Source: an uncultured Lachnospiraceae bacterium
GTDB taxonomy: Bacteria; Bacillota; Clostridia; Lachnospirales; Lachnospiraceae
Direction of reading: 5' to 3'
Length of the DNA stretch: 28,819 nt
Assembly (NCBI GenBank): GCA_910585545.1
Contig: CAJUFN010000024.1
Span: forward strand, 1 to 28,819
The translations under genes and the position numbers were made by a program. Below, one piece after another: positions 23,691 to 28,819 of the stretch (position 1 is the stretch's first letter; the number at the start of each line of letters is the position of its first letter). The notes below the pieces were generated by a model that searched no databases, had not been told where the DNA came from, and worked only from the letters and a program-made list of their open reading frames with translations.

Positions 23691-24662
23691 ATGCCAAAAT
23701 ATGTAAAAGCAGCAGTAGCAATTATGGATGAGGTGAAGAAAGCTGTCATCGGAAAAGACGATTGTGTAAAAAAGATCATGGCAGCGATTCTTGCAGGCGG
23801 ACATATCTTGATCGAGGATATTCCTGGTGTGGGAAAGACAACCTTGGCAGTTGCATTTTCAAGAAGCATGGGACTTGCACAGAACAGAATCCAGTTTACA
23901 CCAGATGTGCTTCCGGCAGATATTACCGGATTTTCCATGTATGATAAACAGAAAAAAGAATTTTATTATCAGCCGGGGGCAGTCATGTGTAATATGCTTC
24001 TTGCGGATGAAATTAACAGGACGTCTCCGAAGACGCAGTCGGCGCTTTTGGAGGTGATGGAAGAGGGAACGGTGACAATCGACAAGGTTACAAGAAAAGT
24101 ACCGGAGCCATTTATCGTAATTGCTACGGAGAATCCGATTGGTTCCTCCGGAACACAGATGCTTCCGGAGTCGCAGCTGGACCGTTTTGCGATTTGTATT
24201 TCTATTGGCTATCCATCGATGGAGCAGGAGATAGAGATCGTAAAAGGAAATCAATCAGGGAATCTTGTGGATCAGATACAATCATTGATCAAAGCCGAAG
24301 AATTGTTGGTCTTGCAAAGAGAAGTAGAAGAAGTGTATATTCACGATGCAATTTATCGCTATATTGGCGAGTTGGTGACGCAGACCAGGAATCATCCGAT
24401 GATCGAGATGGGAATCAGTCCAAGAGGAATGATCGCGCTTGCGAAGATGGCAAAAGCGATTTCCTATCTGAATGGAAGAGGATATTGTATGCCGTCTGAT
24501 GTAAAAGAAATCTTTGTCTGTGTGTCAAGACATCGCATCCAGCTTAATTCCAAGGCAAGAATCAACCATTTAAAAGTGACGGATATTATCGAAGAGATTA
24601 TGAAGAAAGTGCAGGAACCGTCGCCGAAACGCGAACCAAGGGCAGGACAGAGCAAAATATGA
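23691..24662 (+). CDS. MoxR-type AAA+ ATPase
   Basis: This is a 323-residue MoxR family ATPase. GVGKT (46-50) is Walker A, LLADEIN (103-109) is Walker B, ATENP is the sensor-1 region, and SPRGMIALAKMAKAIS is the sensor-2 helix. These are chaperone-like ATPases that act with a DUF58 or VWA partner in assembling or maturing envelope proteins. The frame is open from 23661, but AAAGGAGAGAGGG stands before the ATG at 23691, which gives the family-type N-terminus. It overlaps the DUF58 gene by four bases (ATGA). The three-gene set MoxR, DUF58, transglutaminase is a well-known conserved cluster; its exact substrate here is not known. Confidence 0.92.
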   Translation: MPKYVKAAVAIMDEVKKAVIGKDDCVKKIMAAILAGGHILIEDIPGVGKTTLAVAFSRSMGLAQNRIQFTPDVLPADITGFSMYDKQKKEFYYQPGAVMCNMLLADEINRTSPKTQSALLEVMEEGTVTIDKVTRKVPEPFIVIATENPIGSSGTQMLPESQLDRFAICISIGYPSMEQEIEIVKGNQSGNLVDQIQSLIKAEELLVLQREVEEVYIHDAIYRYIGELVTQTRNHPMIEMGISPRGMIALAKMAKAISYLNGRGYCMPSDVKEIFVCVSRHRIQLNSKARINHLKVTDIIEEIMKKVQEPSPKREPRAGQSKI

Positions 24663-25741
24663 AAAAATGGATTTATATATTGATCGTGGGACTAAGTGTT
24701 TATCTGAGCATCATGTATCAATGGGATTTGGGAATACAGGTGTTAGCGGCGGAAATCTGTCTTGTTCCGATTTGTATCGGAGAGATTTTGCTGGTACACA
24801 AAAAAGTAAGCGTGCAGATGAATTGCAGAAGAGACTTGCTGGAACAAGAGGAAGATGGACAAGTCGAAGTCGTTCTCAAAAATAAATCACCATTGGGGAT
24901 TGCTGTCAGGGTGATGTTTGTCTGTGAATATATGGCAGGCGGAAAGAAACAGAAAATAACTCAGAAGGCATGGCTGGAGCCTAAAAAAGAGACAATGCTC
25001 TCCTGGCATTTTGTTCCGGAGCATTGCGGAGAGGTGAAACTTGGGATAGAGAAGATTACAAGTTATGACTTTATGGGATTGTTTTCGCTTTCCAGAAAGA
25101 GAAAAGAGCAGGTGTATGTAATTGTTATGCCAAAACCATATCCGGTTAATTTGTGTGTGACGAATCGGACAAGGTGGTTTCCGGTGGATGGGGAGTCCTA
25201 TGAGAAGGATAGAAAAGGTGAGGATGCATCGGAAATCTATAATGTGAGGGAGTACCGGGCAGGTGACCGTATGCAGAAAGTGCACTGGAAATTAAGTGCG
25301 AGAGAAGATACGATCTACATCAAAGAATTCAGCTATCCGCTTGGAGCGGCAGTGGTATTTTTACTGGAAGAAGATAAGAGAAAATCCAGACTGATACCGG
25401 AATTTTTAGAGGCCGTGATATCAATATCCATGGCATTGCAGGCGGAGGCATGTCCGCATTATATTGCATGGAAGAAGAAGGAAGAAGACAGTATCACACG
25501 AATTCTGATTCGCAAAGAAGAGGATATGTATGAAGCGATCGGGGAACTTTTGAAGTTTAAGTCGGATTGTCTGGAAGCGGATATGGAAGAGCGTTATCGC
25601 TATACCTATAAGAACGATACCTATGCGGCGCTTCTGAAACTGGATACGGGGATGAATTTTAGAGCGAACCAGGAAGAGACGATTCCAATCATGCATCAGG
25701 AAATCAAAGAATTTTTTGCAAACCAAGAGATTGTGGTATAA
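24659..25741 (+). CDS. DUF58 domain protein
   Basis: This 360-residue protein begins with two membrane segments (about 5-47), followed by an extracellular-like or cytoplasmic beta region. The DUF58 signature is at about residues 180-215: GEDASEIYNVREYRAGDRMQ, then HWKLSAREDTIYIKEF, where conserved Arg/Asp/Trp/Lys occur in nearly all members. DUF58 proteins resemble VWA domains and are partners of MoxR ATPases. It overlaps moxR by four bases and precedes the transglutaminase gene by 25. The C-terminal half after ~230 is less conserved. There is no unusual feature apart from the rather short length compared with some 400-residue relatives. Confidence 0.9.
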   Translation: MKKWIYILIVGLSVYLSIMYQWDLGIQVLAAEICLVPICIGEILLVHKKVSVQMNCRRDLLEQEEDGQVEVVLKNKSPLGIAVRVMFVCEYMAGGKKQKITQKAWLEPKKETMLSWHFVPEHCGEVKLGIEKITSYDFMGLFSLSRKRKEQVYVIVMPKPYPVNLCVTNRTRWFPVDGESYEKDRKGEDASEIYNVREYRAGDRMQKVHWKLSAREDTIYIKEFSYPLGAAVVFLLEEDKRKSRLIPEFLEAVISISMALQAEACPHYIAWKKKEEDSITRILIRKEEDMYEAIGELLKFKSDCLEADMEERYRYTYKNDTYAALLKLDTGMNFRANQEETIPIMHQEIKEFFANQEIVV

Positions 25742-25766
25742 AGAGTTATAAGGGGAAAGACTTTAT

Positions 25767-28055
25767 ATGAAAGAAATCATATATAAAATCATGTCAGGAA
25801 TCTATATCATGCTGGGAGTGACAGGGATATTGCTCTCTTTTACGCATGCTTTCGAGATTCATTATATGGAAAGAACAGTATATGGTGCGCTTGTAATCAT
25901 ATGTATTCTGACGGTAGGGGTTTTTGGGAGAAAAAAGCGTACGGATAAATGGATTGTCTCGGGAAGTCTGTTTGTGGGTGCCGCCGTTATGTGGATGCTT
26001 GACAAAGAGAGCTTTATAAGCAGCTGTGATTATGTAGGGAACCGTATTTTATCGGAACTTAGCCAGCAGTTAGGAGATGGGCATAATATCAAGTTCCATA
26101 TCGGAGTACGTAATGGAGAGGATGCACTGATCTGGATTTTTGCGGTTTTAACGGCAGTGATTGCATGGGAAGTGATGAGGGAGAAACATTTGTGGCTCAC
26201 AGGGGCTTTGCTTGGGATTGGCTTTTTGATTCCGTTTATTATCCGTAAAGAACCAAAGAACAGCGAAGTATTTTTGATCCTGATTGCTATACTGGGATTG
26301 TTATCCATGAAGGCGGCAGGAAGGAGGGCTCTTGGTATACCGGGGGTGGTGGCTGCAATGACGGCATTTTCCATTGGGGCTGTGTGCTTAGCGCCCGCAT
26401 TACAGCCCATGTTCCAGGAAGCAAGACAGGCGAAAGGAGATCCGTTGTCTGCCTGGAGTGAGAAGATGGGCGATTGGTTTCAGGAAAAAAGCGCTTCCGG
26501 AGGAATAGATAATGGCAAGATCGGAGATTATGATCAGCTTATTCTTGAAGATGAAGAACAGTTAATCGTGAGCACAGATGAAAAACCATCCGAGATACTT
26601 TATCTGCAGGGGTTTATCGGGACTTCATATGAGAATAATGAATGGAAAACGGCTCGGACAGACGCATTTAAAAAATGGAGCAGACAGAATCATACCGATG
26701 CCACAGAGATACGCAATTTACCATTTCAGGAGTTCCGAAAGAGAGGAGAGTTCTTAAAGATAGAGAATACTGGGGCGAATAAGAAGTACCGCTATATGCC
26801 GTATTTGGCCTATTATGATGAAACGATTTCCTTGGAAGCGGATACTTATGCGAAAGGGGGAAGGGAAAAAGAATATAAGGTTTCATATGGAATTATGGGG
26901 ACTTTCTCAGGAAGATTTGAAATACGAAATGAACTGGAAGAGGCTTACTATGAATTTGTCCAAAAGGAGTACCTGGATGTACCTGAAAATATTGAGGATG
27001 CGTTCGCAGAGATTGTGGAAGGGATGATTGGCTGGAACTTTGACACGATTGTAGATAATATAATAGAATTGCTTAAGGAGAATGCGACGTATAGCTTGAA
27101 ACCAGGGGCAACGCCTTTGGGAAAAGACGCAGTGGAATATTTCTATTTTGAAAACAAAAAGGGATATTGTGAACATTTCGCATCAGCGGCTACTCTGCTG
27201 CTTCGGATGAAAGGGATACCGGCACGGTTTGTGGCGGGATATAAGGTAGGACCTGCTCAATTTAAGAACAGTACTGAGAATGGATATGAGGCGGTTGTTA
27301 CCGGAAAGGATGCGCATGCATGGGCAGAGGCTTATGTAAAAGGGATTGGCTGGCTTCCGATAGAAGCGACACCGGGATATGGGAGTCCTTCCGGATGGGA
27401 TCATGTGCTTAGAGAGAAAAAAACAGAGATAGAAGAGAAAAAAGAGGCGAAGGAGGAAGAAGAGAAAGTTGATAAAGAAGAAAAGGAACCGGAAAAGGAG
27501 CCGGTAAAAGAACCAGTAAAAGAAGCGGAAGACGAGCCTGCAAGAACAGAAGGCGTAACTAATCTATACGCAAAAGAGAAAATGAAGGTCTCGTATGCAG
27601 TCTTTGGCATTTTAGCGGTATTTGCAGTTAGCTGTACGGGTATCGTATGTGCGAAAAGATATCGGCTTGCTCAAAAAAGAAAAAGGGAAGAGAAAGAAAA
27701 CAATACGATTCGCACCAGACGATTGTTTTATCGGATTTTTGAAATGTTGACGGCGATGAAGCTTGTTAAGAAAGAAACCGAGCTGGATGATGCATTTATA
27801 AAGCAGGTTTGCGATGGATGTTCCGCAAAACATACGGCAAAAACATCCAATGGAGGTTTTTTGACAGGAATAGAGGAAGCTGATATGACGAAACTTCTGG
27901 AAATTGTTTACAAAGCGAATTTCGGGAATGAAATGGTGACAGATAAGGAATACTACCTGTGTAGAAAAATAGAAAAAACCATCAAAAAAGCGTTTATTGC
28001 AAAGATTCCGTTCTGGAAAAAATTGTGGTGGAAATACTGGAAGGGAATCTTATGA
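25767..28055 (+). CDS. Membrane-bound transglutaminase-like protein (TgpA type)
   Basis: This is a 762-residue protein. About five or six N-terminal membrane helices (residues 8-215) are followed by a large extracytoplasmic region holding a transglutaminase/protease-like fold, then a Lys/Glu/Pro-rich linker (~550-600), one more membrane helix (~612-632) and a cytoplasmic basic tail. The catalytic residues are visible: Cys468 in GYCEHFASAA, His517 in DAHAWAEAYV, and an acidic residue, Glu533, in LPIEATPG, where Asp is also common in the family. The role is probably peptide-bond or crosslinking chemistry at the envelope, together with the upstream MoxR and DUF58 proteins; the substrate is unknown. 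The linker resembles wall-spanning charged spacers. GGGGAAAG precedes the ATG. Confidence 0.9.
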   Translation: MKEIIYKIMSGIYIMLGVTGILLSFTHAFEIHYMERTVYGALVIICILTVGVFGRKKRTDKWIVSGSLFVGAAVMWMLDKESFISSCDYVGNRILSELSQQLGDGHNIKFHIGVRNGEDALIWIFAVLTAVIAWEVMREKHLWLTGALLGIGFLIPFIIRKEPKNSEVFLILIAILGLLSMKAAGRRALGIPGVVAAMTAFSIGAVCLAPALQPMFQEARQAKGDPLSAWSEKMGDWFQEKSASGGIDNGKIGDYDQLILEDEEQLIVSTDEKPSEILYLQGFIGTSYENNEWKTARTDAFKKWSRQNHTDATEIRNLPFQEFRKRGEFLKIENTGANKKYRYMPYLAYYDETISLEADTYAKGGREKEYKVSYGIMGTFSGRFEIRNELEEAYYEFVQKEYLDVPENIEDAFAEIVEGMIGWNFDTIVDNIIELLKENATYSLKPGATPLGKDAVEYFYFENKKGYCEHFASAATLLLRMKGIPARFVAGYKVGPAQFKNSTENGYEAVVTGKDAHAWAEAYVKGIGWLPIEATPGYGSPSGWDHVLREKKTEIEEKKEAKEEEEKVDKEEKEPEKEPVKEPVKEAEDEPARTEGVTNLYAKEKMKVSYAVFGILAVFAVSCTGIVCAKRYRLAQKRKREEKENNTIRTRRLFYRIFEMLTAMKLVKKETELDDAFIKQVCDGCSAKHTAKTSNGGFLTGIEEADMTKLLEIVYKANFGNEMVTDKEYYLCRKIEKTIKKAFIAKIPFWKKLWWKYWKGIL

Positions 28056-28061
28056 TAATGG

Positions 28062-28090
28062 TTGAAAAAGAAGACAGAATGCATTATAAT
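28062..28090 (+). promoter_or_regulatory. Promoter of the 6S RNA gene
   Basis: TTGAAA (28062-28067), a 17-base spacer and perfect TATAAT (28085-28090) sit 7 bases after the stop of the transglutaminase gene. An AGGTTT-AGAA-AAACCT palindrome covers the expected start site (28091-28106). Confidence 0.85.
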
Positions 28091-28096
28091 AGGTTT

Positions 28097-28277
28097 AGAA
28101 AAACCTGGGATGTTCGATACTTCTGTTATTTTGAACCTACAATACTTTAAATGGGATGCTTATATCTCTGTAATATGTCATGCCTCCGTTTGCATGTGGA
28201 AGACAGAAAAACAGATGCGGCTGCCCACCTAGCATAAGCTAGGAGTCAAAATACAGAAACCGGCATTTTGGGGGATT
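28097..28277 (+). ncRNA. ssrS: 6S RNA (RNA polymerase-binding regulatory RNA), candidate
   Basis: No open frame is present. The conserved 6S flanks are visible: GGGATGTTCGATAC at the 5' side (28107-28120) and ATGCGGCTGCCCACC at the 3' side (28215-28229), equivalent to GAGAUGUUCGC and UGCGGCGGCAUCUC of the E. coli RNA. TCTGTT (28122-28127) pairs with AACAGA (28210-28215) next to them. An internal GTCATGC..GCATGTGGAAGAC hairpin and a CCTAGC-ATAA-GCTAGG hairpin (28228-28243) fill out a rod with a central bubble. 6S RNA mimics an open promoter and holds sigma-A polymerase in stationary phase. Ends are estimated from promoter and terminator. The call is by recalled motifs, not by a covariance search. 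Confidence 0.78.
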
Positions 28278-28289
28278 TACTAAAGATAG

Positions 28290-28318
28290 ACGGCATAACT
28301 TCGGTTATGCCGTTTTTT
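28290..28318 (+). terminator. Intrinsic terminator after the 6S RNA
   Basis: ACGGCATAAC, a TTCG tetraloop and GTTATGCCGT form a 10-bp perfect stem, followed by T5. This is one of the strongest terminators in the window. Confidence 0.92.
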
Positions 28319-28331
28319 CCGTTGTCTTATA

Positions 28332-28819
28332 GGAAATCAATAAAGCAAGAGTTCGCCCAGGCGCTGGGTGAGAGGAGCCAATAAAGCAAGAATCTGCCCA
28401 AGCGCTGGGCGAGAGAATCTAGAAAAGCAAGAGTTCGCCCAGGCGCTGGGTGAGAGAAGTCAATAAAGCAAGAATCTGCCCAGGAGCCGGGCGAGAGAAG
28501 CTAAGAAAGCAAGAGTTCGCCCAGGCGCCGGGCGAGAGAAGCCAGAAAAGCAAGAATCTGCCCAGGAGCCGGGCGAGAGAAGCCAGAAAAGCAAGAATCT
28601 GCCCAGGAGCCGGGCGAGAGAAGCCAATAAAGCAAGAGTTCGCCCAGGCGCTGGGCGAGAGAATCTAGAAAAGCAAGAATCTGCCCAGGCGCCGGGCGAA
28701 AGAATCTAGAAAAGCAAGAATCTGCCCAGGCGCTGGGCGAGAGAATTTAGAAAAGCAAGAATCTGCCCAGGCGCTGGGCGAGAGAAGCCAATAAAGCAAG
28801 AATCTGCCCAGGCGCCGGG
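28332..28819. repeat. Array of at least 12 tandem 41-bp hairpin repeats
   Basis: Copies begin exactly every 41 bases at 28342, 28383, 28424, 28465, 28506, 28547, 28588, 28629, 28670, 28711, 28752 and 28793. The last is cut by the window end, and the 10 bases before the first resemble a unit tail. Each unit starts AAAGCAAG, has a GC-rich core (CCCAG-GCG-CTGGG or variants with GCC-GGGC) forming a 7-9-bp hairpin, and ends in GAGA plus a variable TCTAGA or GCCAAT/GCCAGA tail. Two core types occur: GAGTTCG (copies 1, 3, 5, 8) and GAATCTG (the other eight). The sequence is not coding in any steady frame, and there are no unique spacers. Confidence 0.9.

Noticed and set aside
28450..28668. 72-codon open frame within the 41-bp repeats
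   Set aside because: The unit length is not a multiple of three, so the frame cycles through all three readings of the repeat, and it closes when a TCTAGA-type tail comes in phase. No ribosome site precedes it, and the peptide has no recognisable character.
28342..28819. CRISPR array
   Set aside because: The repeats are directly joined with no unique spacers, the period is 41 bases throughout, and no cas gene is nearby.

Overview
The window looks like chromosomal DNA of a gut-type Lachnospiraceae (Clostridia; close to Dorea, Mediterraneibacter or the Ruminococcus torques/gnavus group). This rests on the moderately AT-rich composition, AGGAGG-type ribosome sites, TTGACA/TATAAT promoters, the protein set (DUF6465, DUF975, NhaC-type antiporters, ATP-type PEP carboxykinase) and a Firmicutes-like 6S RNA. 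The genus is an inference. Most of the window is ordinary housekeeping and transport DNA on the + strand. No phage, insertion sequence, CRISPR array, tRNA or rRNA was seen.

Left part (1-3405): the C-terminal end of a cell-wall protein, a bidirectional terminator, a formate/nitrite-type channel on the minus strand, a MATE exporter, and a ZIP metal transporter whose start codon lies inside a 15-bp perfect hairpin. Serine block (3535-5783): serC and serA overlap by one base. An NhaC-type antiporter with an N-terminal signal-like segment follows (6087-7691). Next come a Lys/Ala-repeat DUF6465 protein with a DUF4203-like membrane protein (7876-9028), then a PHP phosphoesterase with a DUF975 membrane protein (9151-10794).

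Middle: feoAB is on the minus strand (10909-13180), with a clear promoter and an inverted repeat at its start site. It is separated by a 174-bp nested-palindrome repeat element (13290-13463) from a + strand cluster. That cluster holds a TVP38/DedA-like membrane protein and two overlapping GT4 glycosyltransferases that resemble the pair making glycolipid anchors in other Firmicutes.

Right: leuCD, a second NhaC-family antiporter, threonine synthase and cytidine deaminase form a close-packed run (16499-21522). A strongly promoted, codon-optimised pckA follows (21840-23444), then a MoxR-DUF58-transglutaminase operon (23691-28055). The window ends with a 6S RNA candidate under a near-consensus promoter, a UUCG-loop terminator, and an array of at least twelve 41-bp hairpin-forming tandem repeats that runs off the end.

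The least explained parts are the three repeat/hairpin structures (41-bp array, 174-bp element, ZIP start-codon hairpin). The protein-coding genes mostly fit known families.
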